Of a stretch of 64,000 bases of DNA, positions 41,585-50,029 are shown piece after piece. Made by a program: the position numbers and the translations under genes. A model generated the notes under the pieces. That model was not told the DNA's origin. It was given only the letters and a program-made list of their open reading frames with translations, and did not search any database. Origin of the DNA: CAVVXN01 sp963772585 (GTDB lineage: Bacteria; Planctomycetota; PLA2; JAEUHO01); contig CAVYXV010000008.1 in NCBI GenBank assembly GCA_963772585.1, positions 558,001-622,000 of the forward strand, read 5' to 3'. Numbering within the stretch: the first letter of the stretch is position 1; each line of letters begins with the position of its first letter.

Positions 41585-44086
41585 TCAAGGGAAGCGCGGG
41601 ACCACGTCGAGGCCCGCGATGGGGTCCCTCGGACGCGCATCCACGACCGTCGCGTCTGCCTCCGACGTCCCTCCATACCATCCGCACGCGTCGCCGGTCT
41701 GGCAGAAGAACCCGTTGCCGTCGAGGTCCTGGCCCGCCTGGATCTTCCAGGAGCCGCTGGTCACCACGGGCAGCCAGTACCGGTAGCCGAAGCTGGCCGA
41801 GGCGACGCCCACCACGCCGGGAATGCCGGTGCCCGCGTCGATGGTGTGCAGCCGGATCTGCTGCCCCGCGTACGACCGCTTCTGCACGTAGACGACCACC
41901 CGGAGGTCGCGGAGGACCGTGCCCGAGGGGTCGCGCAAGCGAACGGTCCCGCCGTGGCATCCCGGAGCGAGGCCGGCGCGGTCCACCGAGACGGCGATCG
42001 ACACCACGTTGGAGGGCCCACCGCCGGTCAGGTCGGGGGCCTGGTCCGCGTGGAGCCAGAGCCCGCCGTCGTCCGTCTCGACGAGGGGATCGCCGAGCAA
42101 CAGCCGTCCCCCGCCGCCGTTGTCGACGGGAACGACCTCCAGGCTGTCGAAGCCCAGGAACGGGACCGAGGCGCAGGGCAGCCAGAGCGCCGGGGGATCC
42201 GTCAGGGGCGTTCCCGCGTCGTCGAGGAGCAGCCGGAGCGCCGCGTGCGCTTGCACGACGCCCCACCCGTAGGCGACGTCCTTGCCGGGGTCGCCCCGGT
42301 CCCTGGCCGAGCCGAAGAGCAGCGTCTTCACCTGGGCGGGCGTGAGCGTGGGGTCCACGGAAAGCAGGAGCGCCGCCACGGCGGAGACGTGCGGCGCGGC
42401 CTGGCTGGTGCCCTCCAGGTACCCGTGCGACGGGACCGCGGGATGGACCGTGTCGTCCAGGAGGCACGAGAGGACGCCGTCCGGCCATCCGTCGAGGTGG
42501 TCGTCCAAGGTCAGGTCGCCCCCGGGCGCCGACAGATCGACCTCGGACCCGAAGTTGGAGTAGCCGAGCGTCCGGAGCGACCCGTCCACGGCGCCGACGG
42601 CGACCACGGAAGCATAGGCCGCCGGATAGAGGACGGCCCGGCCGTCGTTCCCGGTGGCGCCCACGAGGAGGACGCCCGCGTTCGAGGCACGCTCGCAGGC
42701 CGTCCTCAGGACCTGGCTGTCCGTGGTGAGACCGAAGGAGAGGTTCACCACGGCCACCGGTTTGCTCAGCCGGCGGCCGTCGGCGGTCGTGAGGAGACCG
42801 GCGCCATAGAGGATGGCGTCAGCGACGTCGCTCACGTAGCCGCCCGTGCGGCCGATCGCCCGGAGCGGCAGCACGCGACAGTGGGGAGCGATCCCGGCGA
42901 TGCCGTACGCGTCGTCGGCGTGACCGGCGATGATCCCGGCCACGTGCGTACCGTGCCACTCCGAGCGTCCGCCGGGATACTCCCGGGCGCCGGTGTCCGT
43001 CGGGACCGGGTCCCGCCCGTTTCCGTCCCCCGCGATGGAGGGATCCGAGATGAAGTCGTAGCCGCCCGGCGCGATCTGCCCCACCAGGTCGGGGTGCTCC
43101 ACGATGCCGGTGTCCACCACCCCGACGACGACGGACGGATCTCCCATCGTCACGTCCCAGGCCGCGAGCGCCTGGATGGCGCGCAGGTTCCACTGCCGGG
43201 CCAACTCGGTGTCGTTCGTCGCGCCCTGCGGCTGCACGATCCAGTCCGGTTCGGCGAAGGCCACGTCTTCGTCACGAGCGAGCCGCTCGCACCACGCGCG
43301 CACCCGCGCGAGCCGCCGCTCCCGGATGGGCTCCGGGAACCGGAGGCGAATCGCGCCCCCGCCGAGGCGGTCGCCGAGCGCGAGACCGTGGCGCCGGGCG
43401 ACGGCGTCGGCGAGGCGGCCGGGCTTCAGGCCCACCAGGACGTGGGTGCCGGCGCAGGCGGCCGGCTCGGGCGACGGCGCCACCTCGGTCGCCGCGACGG
43501 GACCCGCTCCCCCGACGCCGGCGGGTGCGGCGAGGGAGGTCCCGGGATCGGACGCCTGGATCTCCAGCACGTAGGCGGCGCGGTCCCCGGTGGCCGTGAG
43601 GACGACGTCGTAGACCGTGCCCGCCGCGGCGGCGAAGACGAGCGTCCGCGGCGCGCCGCCCGGCCCGGAGTCGGCGAGGGCCGTCGCCGCCCCGGACTCG
43701 TAGGCCTGGACGCGCGCGCCGGCCGCGCCGCCGGGCTGGGTCCAGTCGAGCGTCAGGCGGAGAGCCTGGTCGGCGAGGACGTCGATGCGGAATGCGTCCA
43801 CGGGGTCGCCCGAGGCATCGAGGGTCCCGGTGACCTCGAGCCGCGCGTCCGCCGCCATGGGCGGCAGGCGGTGCGATTGAGCGCGCGTCTCGTTCGGGGA
43901 GTGCTCGACGAGGCGCCCCAGGTCGAATCCCTGGCAGCGGATGGTCCCGGCGAAGCCCGGAGGGGGCGGCGAAGCGGGGATCACCGGGGTCGAGGAGCCG
44001 CCCCCTCCACAACCGTCCGCGCCGAGCGCGAGGAACAGCCCGACCCCCGCGAGGAGGACGACTCGGATGGATCGGGCCACGGACAT
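41585..44086 (-). CDS. Subtilisin-like (S8) serine protease lipoprotein (833 aa)
   Basis: A lipoprotein signal reads LAGVGLFLALGADGCGGGG. Residues about 50-180 are a beta-rich pre-peptidase domain (VDAFRIDVLADQALRL). Residues about 215-290 resemble an I9-type propeptide. The peptidase follows with an intact triad: Asp in VVGVVDTGIVEHPD, His in WHGTHVAGIIAG and Ser in YLEGTSQAAPHVSAVA, plus the oxyanion Asn region VGATGNDGRA. About 230 C-terminal residues are beta-rich and end with a calcium-like DLDGNGFFCQTGDAC loop. It is surface-anchored and probably self-processing. AAGGAA precedes the ATG. It is encoded immediately upstream of the ECF sigma operon. Confidence 0.93.
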   Translation of the reverse strand: MSVARSIRVVLLAGVGLFLALGADGCGGGGSSTPVIPASPPPPGFAGTIRCQGFDLGRLVEHSPNETRAQSHRLPPMAADARLEVTGTLDASGDPVDAFRIDVLADQALRLTLDWTQPGGAAGARVQAYESGAATALADSGPGGAPRTLVFAAAAGTVYDVVLTATGDRAAYVLEIQASDPGTSLAAPAGVGGAGPVAATEVAPSPEPAACAGTHVLVGLKPGRLADAVARRHGLALGDRLGGGAIRLRFPEPIRERRLARVRAWCERLARDEDVAFAEPDWIVQPQGATNDTELARQWNLRAIQALAAWDVTMGDPSVVVGVVDTGIVEHPDLVGQIAPGGYDFISDPSIAGDGNGRDPVPTDTGAREYPGGRSEWHGTHVAGIIAGHADDAYGIAGIAPHCRVLPLRAIGRTGGYVSDVADAILYGAGLLTTADGRRLSKPVAVVNLSFGLTTDSQVLRTACERASNAGVLLVGATGNDGRAVLYPAAYASVVAVGAVDGSLRTLGYSNFGSEVDLSAPGGDLTLDDHLDGWPDGVLSCLLDDTVHPAVPSHGYLEGTSQAAPHVSAVAALLLSVDPTLTPAQVKTLLFGSARDRGDPGKDVAYGWGVVQAHAALRLLLDDAGTPLTDPPALWLPCASVPFLGFDSLEVVPVDNGGGGRLLLGDPLVETDDGGLWLHADQAPDLTGGGPSNVVSIAVSVDRAGLAPGCHGGTVRLRDPSGTVLRDLRVVVYVQKRSYAGQQIRLHTIDAGTGIPGVVGVASASFGYRYWLPVVTSGSWKIQAGQDLDGNGFFCQTGDACGWYGGTSEADATVVDARPRDPIAGLDVVPRFP

Positions 44087-44184
44087 GTCGGGTTCCTTCG
44101 GGGGGATTCTCGTCGGTCGAGGCCCGGAATACCAGGGCGGCAGGCGCCCGCCGATCGTCGGCGCGGACCCAGGGGACGGGGGGC

Positions 44185-45123
44185 CTACGCCCCGGAGAGG
44201 ACCTCCGCCCACTGGGCAGTGATGCCTTCCTCCAGGTCCACGGAGGGAGCGTAGCCCAACGCCTCGGCGGCGCGGTCGATCCGGGCGGAGGTGACGCGCA
44301 CGTCGCCTGCCTCCCGCGCGACCTCGACGACGTCGAGGTCCCGGCCGGTGACCCGCCGGATCGTGTCGAGCACGGCCGCGAGGGGAACGGTGTGGCCGCG
44401 GGCGACGTTCGCGAGGAGCCCCACGTGGCGGGGGTCGAGCGCCGCGACCGTGGCGTCCACGACGTCGCCGACGTACGTGAAGTCGCGCTGCTGCGTCCCG
44501 TCCCCGTAGACCTGGATCCGCCCCCCGTCCCGCGCGGCCGTGAGGAACTTCTGGATCGCCTTGTCGGGGCGCTCGCGGGGGCCGTACACGGAGAAGTAGC
44601 GGAGCGCGAGCGTGGGCACCCCGTGAACTTCGCGGTAGAGACCGGCGAGGTGCTCGCCGGCGAGTTTCGTCACGCCGTAGGGGTTGTAGGGGGCCGGCAG
44701 GCGCGTCTCGTCCACGGCGCCGGTCGCGCGGTCCCCGTACACGCTGGCGCTCGAGCCGTAGAGCCAGGCGGCGACGTCCGTTCCCCTCGACGCCTCCAGG
44801 AGCCGTTGGGTGGCGAGCACGTTGGCGTCCAGGTAGCCCTGGAACGAGTCGCCCCACGAGGCGCGGACGCCCGCCTGGGCGGCGAGGTGGACCACCGCCT
44901 CGATGCCGTCCACGGCTGCGGCGAGATCGTCCTTGGCGAGGTCGATCTCCAGGAAGCGGCACCGGGGGTTCGCGAACAGCGCCGCGGCGTTGCGCTCCTT
45001 GATGCGGCGGTCGTAGTACGGGTGGAACGAGTCCACGGCGGTGACGCCGTGCCCCAGCGCGAGCAGGCGCTCGGCGACGTGGGAACCGATGAATCCGGCG
45101 GCGCCGGTGACGAGGACGTGCAC
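44185..45123 (-). CDS. NAD-dependent epimerase/dehydratase (UDP-sugar 4-epimerase type)
   Basis: Extended SDR acting on a nucleotide sugar, 312 aa. NAD-binding GAAGFIGSHVAERLLALGHG, then VDSFHPYYDRRIKERN, which resembles UDP-glucuronate 4-epimerases. The catalytic Ser lies in YGSSASVYGD and the YxxxK in YNPYGVTK; the substrate-side block is RYFSVYGPRERPD. Start GTG at 45123 with GGAGG 8 nt before it; upstream in-frame sequence is low-complexity. It is the last gene of the GT2 - LAB_N - epimerase operon, so it likely supplies the activated sugar for the glycolipid made there. Glucose- or glucuronate-epimerase cannot be separated by eye. Confidence 0.9.
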   Translation of the reverse strand: MHVLVTGAAGFIGSHVAERLLALGHGVTAVDSFHPYYDRRIKERNAAALFANPRCRFLEIDLAKDDLAAAVDGIEAVVHLAAQAGVRASWGDSFQGYLDANVLATQRLLEASRGTDVAAWLYGSSASVYGDRATGAVDETRLPAPYNPYGVTKLAGEHLAGLYREVHGVPTLALRYFSVYGPRERPDKAIQKFLTAARDGGRIQVYGDGTQQRDFTYVGDVVDATVAALDPRHVGLLANVARGHTVPLAAVLDTIRRVTGRDLDVVEVAREAGDVRVTSARIDRAAEALGYAPSVDLEEGITAQWAEVLSGA

Positions 45124-45151
45124 GGGTCGACCTCCAGGGCGGAAGGGGAAA

Positions 45152-45841
45152 CTACCGTTCGGGAAGGGCATCCTCGGCGGCGTGCGCCGGCGCCGCAGGC
45201 GGCGCCTTCGCACGGTAGAGGAGCACGAGGTTCCTCACGTAGGGAAGGGGGTTCAGCGTGAAGGCCACCATCATGACCCAGTCGACGCGGTAGACCGCCC
45301 ACGCGAACAGGAAGGGCGCGCCGATCAGGCTGATCCAGAAGAAGACCGGCGGAAGGACGCTCTCGCCGCGCCGCTCGCTGATCACCCACTGGACCAGGAA
45401 CCGGCTCGTCCAGAGGAACTGGCCGGTGAAGCCGACGAGGAGCCACGGGAGCGGGTGGTCGTACGAGACGATGTCCGTCTTGTGGGCCACCGACCAGACC
45501 GTGACGCCGCCGAAGACGGCGAGCCCCAGGACGAGCGGCAGGAGCGGACTGCCCCGCCGGCCCGGGCGCACGTGCCGGCCGCCGAGCACGAGGTTTCTCA
45601 GGTAGAGGAACCCGTTGACCAGGAACCCGACGATGAAGACCGGGTCCTGGCGGTGCACGACGTAGACGAGGCTCGCGGCCGTCCCCGCCAGCGAGTACCA
45701 CCAGAAGATGGGCGTCACGTGGCTGCGCTTCGCCCGCTCCGAGAAGTACCACTGGTGGAGAACGCGCAGGGAGAAGAAGGCCTGGCCGAGCCAACCGAAT
45801 CCGTCCCAGGCCTGCAGGGCGAGAGGCAGGAGAAGGGTCAA
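45152..45841 (-). CDS. LAB_N domain membrane protein, two tandem copies (229 aa)
   Basis: Integral membrane protein built from two copies of the lipid-A-biosynthesis N-terminal (LAB_N) domain. Copy 1: GQAFFSLRVLHQWYFSERAK, FWWYSLAGTAASLVYVVHRQ. Copy 2: GQFLWTSRFLVQWVISERRG, FFWISLIGAPFLFAWAVYRV. Each ends YLRNLVLG / YVRNLVLL. About six membrane segments. Start TTG at 45841: TTGA overlaps the GT2 stop, with GGAGGGAGGG just upstream. LAB_N proteins accompany polyprenyl-phosphate glycosyltransferases in envelope glycosylation; a transporter-like role is suspected. Confidence 0.88.
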   Translation of the reverse strand: MTLLLPLALQAWDGFGWLGQAFFSLRVLHQWYFSERAKRSHVTPIFWWYSLAGTAASLVYVVHRQDPVFIVGFLVNGFLYLRNLVLGGRHVRPGRRGSPLLPLVLGLAVFGGVTVWSVAHKTDIVSYDHPLPWLLVGFTGQFLWTSRFLVQWVISERRGESVLPPVFFWISLIGAPFLFAWAVYRVDWVMMVAFTLNPLPYVRNLVLLYRAKAPPAAPAHAAEDALPER

Positions 45842-46608
45842 CCCTCCCTCCGGCGTTCGGTGGCCTTCCAGCCGAGGTGGTTCTTCCACATCCAGCGGAC
45901 GACCTTGACGTCGTGGAGACCCTTCCAGAGGCGGTTCCAGACGCCGTAGTGGCTGCGGCCGCTGCTCCGCGGCCGGTGCTGGACGGCCACCTCCGCCACG
46001 CGGAAGCCCTCCATCCGCGCGAGGGTCGGCAGGAAGCGGTGCATCCCGTCGAAGAGCTTGATCTTCTCGAGCACCTCGCGGCGGAACACCTTGAGCCCGC
46101 ACCCCGTGTCGTGGACGTGCTCGTGCGTCCGGCGGTTGCGGTACGCGTTGGCGACCCGCGAGGAGACGAGCTTGAGCCACGGATCGTCCCGGTCGCGGCG
46201 CCAGCCGATCACCACGTCGGCCTCCGGCAAGCGCTCGATCAGCTTGGCGATCTCCCCCGGCGGGTTCTGGAGGTCGGCGTCCATCATCCCGACCACCGCC
46301 CCTCGGGCGTGGTGGAAGCCGCAATCGAGCGCCGCCGTGAGCCCGTGGTTCCGGTCGTGGTCGAGGACCCGGACGCGCGGATCGGCGGCCATGAGCTCGT
46401 CGAGGATCCCGCTGCTGCCGTCCGTCGAGCCGTCGTTGACGAAGAGGACCTCGGAGCGGAGGGAGAGACCGTCGATGAGGGCGCGGATCTCGTCCCAGAG
46501 CGGGCGGAGGTTCCCCTCCTCGTCGTGGACGGGCACGACGAGGGAGAGATCCGGCGCTGTGGGCGCGGTGTCCGGCTCCTGCATCGGCAGGAGCGTACCG
46601 CCGGGCAT
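45838..46608 (-). CDS. Family 2 glycosyltransferase (polyprenyl-phosphate sugar transferase type)
   Basis: A DPM1/ArnC-like GT2 enzyme that moves a sugar from a nucleotide donor to a polyprenyl phosphate at the cytoplasmic membrane face. Motifs: LSLVVPVHDEEGNL, VLFVNDGSTDGSS, MMDADLQNPPGEI (the DADLQ donor and metal site), VIGWRRDRDDPW, and TGCGLKVFRREVLEKI with HRFLPTLARMEGF. It has no C-terminal membrane helices, so it is the short soluble form. 256 aa from the ATG at 46608; an ATG at 46584 is an alternative. First gene of the GT2 - LAB_N - epimerase operon. Confidence 0.92.
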   Translation of the reverse strand: MPGGTLLPMQEPDTAPTAPDLSLVVPVHDEEGNLRPLWDEIRALIDGLSLRSEVLFVNDGSTDGSSGILDELMAADPRVRVLDHDRNHGLTAALDCGFHHARGAVVGMMDADLQNPPGEIAKLIERLPEADVVIGWRRDRDDPWLKLVSSRVANAYRNRRTHEHVHDTGCGLKVFRREVLEKIKLFDGMHRFLPTLARMEGFRVAEVAVQHRPRSSGRSHYGVWNRLWKGLHDVKVVRWMWKNHLGWKATERRREG

Positions 46609-46707
46609 CCCCGTTGCACGCGGTGGGTCACGGCGTTCGGCGCGCGATCCCGCGGGCCGGGGCGGCGCGAGGCTCTCGGCCGGAGGGGGCCCCCGCTCGG
46701 GGGCCTC

Positions 46708-47616
46708 TCAGAGGAGGATCCAGGCGAGGAGGCCGGCGGCGATCAGCCCCACCGCGGTCCCCACCAGCCCCCGGCGCTTGTCGAGCTCGAACTGGACGCT
46801 GTGGCGATGCGAGCGCGCGCCGAAGCGGCCGCGTCCCCCGTCGTCGCCGGGGACCGGCTCGAAGAGGTTGTCGGGGCGGTCCTCGGGGAGGGGCTCGTCG
46901 GTCTGCTGGCTGGCGAAGCCCGTGCGCGCGAGGTAGCGGTCGATGTAGGCGGGCGCGAGCTTGTTGCCGAGGATCACCTTCACCGCCGGCCAACCCACGA
47001 AGTACTCCCGGCGGTGGTGGAGCACGGCGTGGATGACGGCGTCCGCGGCGACCTGGGGCTCGAAGATGGGCGGGACGGGTTGCGGGCGACGGGGCAGCCG
47101 GCTGCGGCACCACTCGAACGGCGGCGTGTCCAGGCCCGGCAGGTGCACCATCGTGAGGCGGATGGGGCTCTTCTCGTGGAGCAGCTCCGAGCGGAGCGAG
47201 TCGGTGAAGGCGCGCAGCGCGTGCTTGGCCCCGCAGTAGGGCGCTTGGAGCGGGATCGCCCGGTAGGCCAGCGCGGAACCCACCTGCACGATCGTGCCTT
47301 GCCCGCGTTCACGCATCCTCCTCAGCGCCGCCATCGTGCCCCAGACGGCGCCGAGGTAGGTGACCTCGGTCGCCCGGCGGTACTCGTCGGGGCGGATCTC
47401 ACGAATGGGCGCGAAGATGGTGGTCATCGCGTGGTTGACCCAGACGTCGATCGGACCGAGCGCCTCTTCGACGCGGCGGGCGCCCTCGAGGCGTTGCTCG
47501 CCGCGGGCGAGGAGCCCGATCGCGGCGTGCTGCCGGGCGAAGGCCCGCGCGGTCGCGCGACCGACGCCGGCGCCGGCACCGGTCACGACCACCCCCTTGC
47601 CGTCCAATGCCTGCAT
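46708..47616 (-). CDS. SDR-family protein with missing adenine-binding segment and C-terminal membrane helix
   Basis: 302 aa with the cofactor loop VVVTGAGAGVGRATARAFAR, catalytic VQVGSALAYRAIPLQAPYCG and YCGAKHAL (YxxxK), and a C-terminal hydrophobic helix (GTAVGLIAAGLLAWILL). Between LARGEQRLEGARRV and EEALGPIDVWVNHAM, roughly 30 residues usual for this family are absent, including the conserved Asp-Val that contacts adenine; NNAG is VNHAM. The frame is continuous, so this is an in-frame deletion or a divergent variant, possibly without full NAD(P) binding. Neighbours are GT2 (99 bp) and GH15 (22 bp downstream of its stop). Confidence 0.8.
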   Translation of the reverse strand: MQALDGKGVVVTGAGAGVGRATARAFARQHAAIGLLARGEQRLEGARRVEEALGPIDVWVNHAMTTIFAPIREIRPDEYRRATEVTYLGAVWGTMAALRRMRERGQGTIVQVGSALAYRAIPLQAPYCGAKHALRAFTDSLRSELLHEKSPIRLTMVHLPGLDTPPFEWCRSRLPRRPQPVPPIFEPQVAADAVIHAVLHHRREYFVGWPAVKVILGNKLAPAYIDRYLARTGFASQQTDEPLPEDRPDNLFEPVPGDDGGRGRFGARSHRHSVQFELDKRRGLVGTAVGLIAAGLLAWILL

Positions 47617-47638
47617 GCCGCCGCCTCCCCCGCAGGGC

Positions 47639-49444
47639 TCAGCGGTCCTCCAGGCTCAGAACGGCCTGTACGAGTCCGAGGTGCGTGAACGCCTGCGGGT
47701 AGTTGCCGAGAAAGTCGCCGCTCCCGATCTCGACCTCTTCCGCGAAGAGTCCGGTCGGCCCCGGGAGCGCCACGATGCGGTCCAGCAGCTCCCGGGCCTC
47801 GTCCTTGCGTCCCATGGACGCCAGGACGGTCACGAGCCAGAAGTTGGCCAGCAGGAAGGCACCCTCGTCGCCCTCGCAGCCGTCCGCGGCGTCGTAGCGT
47901 TGGAGGAACCCGTCGATCGTCAGCTCGCGCCGGAGGACGTCCACCGTCGAGGCGATGCGTGGGTCGTCCGGAGGGAGCATGCCGGTCAGCGCCACGAAGA
48001 GGACGGAGGCGTCCAGATCGCGCCCGTCCAGCGTGCGCATGAAACACCCCCGCTCCGGCGACCAGGCACGCGTGAGGACGGCTTCGCGGATCTGCCTCCG
48101 GGTCCGCTCCCAGCGCTCGATCGAAACGTCGAGCCGATCGCGCCGGGCGAGGGTGATCGCCCGGTCGAGACCGGCCCAGCACCAGATCTCCGAGGCCGTG
48201 AAGCGGTCGTCGCCGTTTCGCTGCTCCCACATTCCGCGGCCCGGCGTGCGCCACTCGCGCACGATCAGGTTCGCCAGGCGGATCACCGTCGGCCAGAGCT
48301 CCTCCGGCAGCGGTCGCATGTCGGGCATGCCCTTGGAGGAGCGGAAGATGCCGTCGATGGTCGTCCCGTAGACGTCCAGTTGGCGCTGCGTGCGGGCCGC
48401 ATTCCCGACCCGCACCGGCCGTGAGCCCTGGTACCCCGCCAGGTGCCGGAGATCCATCTCCTCGGGGACCTCGTGCCCGTTGGACCGGTACACGATACCC
48501 AGGTTCTCGGCCTCGCCGTGCACGTGCCGGCCGAGCCAACGCCAGAAGGCCATCGCCTCCTCGTGGTAGCCGAGCCGCATGAGGGCGTCGAGGCTCCAGA
48601 CGGCATCGCGGATCCACGTGTATCGATAGTCCCAGTTCCGACTTCCACCGATCTCCTCCGGCAGGGACGTCGTGCCGGCGGCCACGAGGGCGCCGGTGCC
48701 GGAGTCGGTCAACAGTTGGAGGGCGAGGGCGCTCCGGCGGAGCAGTGCGGGTCGTTCGCTCCCGTAGCGCCCGCGCGCGCACCACGCCTCCCAGTCACTC
48801 CGCGTCCTCTCGAGCAGGCGCTCGGCCTCGTCGGGTTCCACGGGATCGGGCAGGCCCGAGGCGCCGTGGAGGAGGTTCACCCAACGCACGTCGCCCGCGA
48901 CAAGCCGTCCGGCGGCGGCGAGTACGCCCCCCTCGTGCCTCGTGGGAAACGGACAGAGAAGGCGCAGCAGGCTGCCGTCCTCGGAGGTCGCGACCCCGCC
49001 CTCGGACGTGGCCTCGAGCGACGCGCGGTGGCGCGCGAAACCGAAGGTGGGCTTCAGCGTCACGGCGACCTCGACGGATCCCTCGACGCCCTCGAGCCGC
49101 CGGAGGATCCTCGCGGGCTCATGCGTCCTCCGGAGCGGCATGAACTCGGTGAGGCGGAAGACGCCGCCGTTCACGCGGTACTCCGACACGAGGACGTTGG
49201 AATCGCCGAGCCAGCCGCGGCGAAGCGAGAAGCGTCCGGCCGGCCCGACCCGGAACGTCCCTCCGTGCTCGACGTCGAGCAGGCGGCAGAACACGGCGTC
49301 GTCGTCGAAGCGCGGGAGACAGCAGAAGTCGATCCCGCCGTCCGGTGCGACCAGCGCGATCGACGCCTTGTCGCCGATCGCCCCGTAGTCCTTGATGGGC
49401 CACGGTCTGTGTCTGTCGGGCTCGTGGTCCCGTTCCCGCGCCAT
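47639..49444 (-). CDS. Glycoside hydrolase family 15 protein (glucoamylase/trehalase-like)
   Basis: 601-aa cytoplasmic (alpha/alpha)6-barrel hydrolase. N-terminal beta-sandwich with IKDYGAIGDKASIALVAPDG and DGGIDFCCLPRFDD, the usual bacterial GH15 opening. Barrel blocks: TSLPEEIGGSRNWDYRYTWI with RDAVWSLDALMRLGY, GQ-type QLDVYGTTIDGIF, MWEQRNGDDRFTASEIWCW (acid region) and EEVEIGSGDFLGNYPQAFTH at the C-terminus (base region). In relatives the substrate is trehalose, starch or another alpha-glucan. TACAAT 6 nt before the ATG suggests a leaderless mRNA. The SDR gene follows 22 bp later. Confidence 0.94.
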   Translation of the reverse strand: MARERDHEPDRHRPWPIKDYGAIGDKASIALVAPDGGIDFCCLPRFDDDAVFCRLLDVEHGGTFRVGPAGRFSLRRGWLGDSNVLVSEYRVNGGVFRLTEFMPLRRTHEPARILRRLEGVEGSVEVAVTLKPTFGFARHRASLEATSEGGVATSEDGSLLRLLCPFPTRHEGGVLAAAGRLVAGDVRWVNLLHGASGLPDPVEPDEAERLLERTRSDWEAWCARGRYGSERPALLRRSALALQLLTDSGTGALVAAGTTSLPEEIGGSRNWDYRYTWIRDAVWSLDALMRLGYHEEAMAFWRWLGRHVHGEAENLGIVYRSNGHEVPEEMDLRHLAGYQGSRPVRVGNAARTQRQLDVYGTTIDGIFRSSKGMPDMRPLPEELWPTVIRLANLIVREWRTPGRGMWEQRNGDDRFTASEIWCWAGLDRAITLARRDRLDVSIERWERTRRQIREAVLTRAWSPERGCFMRTLDGRDLDASVLFVALTGMLPPDDPRIASTVDVLRRELTIDGFLQRYDAADGCEGDEGAFLLANFWLVTVLASMGRKDEARELLDRIVALPGPTGLFAEEVEIGSGDFLGNYPQAFTHLGLVQAVLSLEDR

Positions 49445-49450
49445 CGCCCG

Positions 49451-49456
49451 ATTGTA
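49451..49456 (-). promoter_or_regulatory. Putative leaderless -10 box (TACAAT) for GH15
   Basis: TACAAT, five of six to consensus, on the minus strand, ending 6 nt before the ATG at 49444. Confidence 0.5.
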
Positions 49457-49673
49457 GGGGCACGGTCCGGCACGCGCTTCGCGGCGGACCGCCCGGGAGC
49501 GCGTAGGCGCGCTCGACGCACGACAGGGATGACGGGAGGGCGATGGGCTCGAGAGGCTCGGGAGGCTCGAGCCGCCCGACGGCCAACAGGGGGGACTCCG
49601 AACCCGGGGCGATGGGGCAACCCTCCTCGGAGGAGCGGTACGCGCGGCTCCGGCGCGACCGCCGCCAGACGCC

Positions 49674-49945
49674 GTGGATCCCGTGCGTGCGTGGCTCCGC
49701 GCCGCGCCGGTTCTCCTCTGGGCGCCGACGGCCGCCGCCTACGCGAACGACACGCTCGTCGGCATGCTCGGGATCGGTCTCACGATCCTCGCTGGATCAT
49801 GATCGCCACGGCCCTGCGGGGGCTGTTCGCGTCCCGCTACGTGGCGATGTTCCCGTTCGGCTACGCGATCGACGCGTGGGATCCACTCTTCGGGGAGGGG
49901 AGCCGGCGTGCCCTGAACGCCTCGATTCTCCACGCGCGACCGATC
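49674..49945 (+). pseudogene. Possible remnant of a small membrane protein
   Basis: Two adjoining fragments look protein-like. The first (GTG at 49674, stop at 49800) contains PVLLWAPTAAAYANDTLVGM and LGIGLTILAGS, resembling an SPW-type membrane repeat. The second (ATG at 49799) contains FPFGYAIDAWDPLFGEGSRR, which I associate with a conserved DPxFGEGTRR motif in bacterial membrane proteins. Neither half is long enough to fold alone, and the second reads on into the HEAT gene. Probably a decayed or rearranged gene. Confidence 0.3.
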
Positions 49946-50029
49946 TTTGCCGGGGGCCCATCGAGCAGGGTCCTGGCGCTTTCCGTATGCTGCGGGCGCG
50001 GCCGGTTCGACCGCGCGAGGAGAGAGCCC

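Larger units (their letters stand above)
49445..50029. other. 585-bp gene-poor stretch between GH15 and HEAT genes
   Basis: Apart from the putative remnant at 49674-49945 and the GH15 promoter hexamer, I see an inverted repeat at about 49550-49584 (GGGCTCGAGAGGCTC and its approximate complement GGAGGCTCGAGCC). GAGGAGAG just before 50030 is the ribosome site of the next gene. No RNA gene is recognised. Confidence 0.4.
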
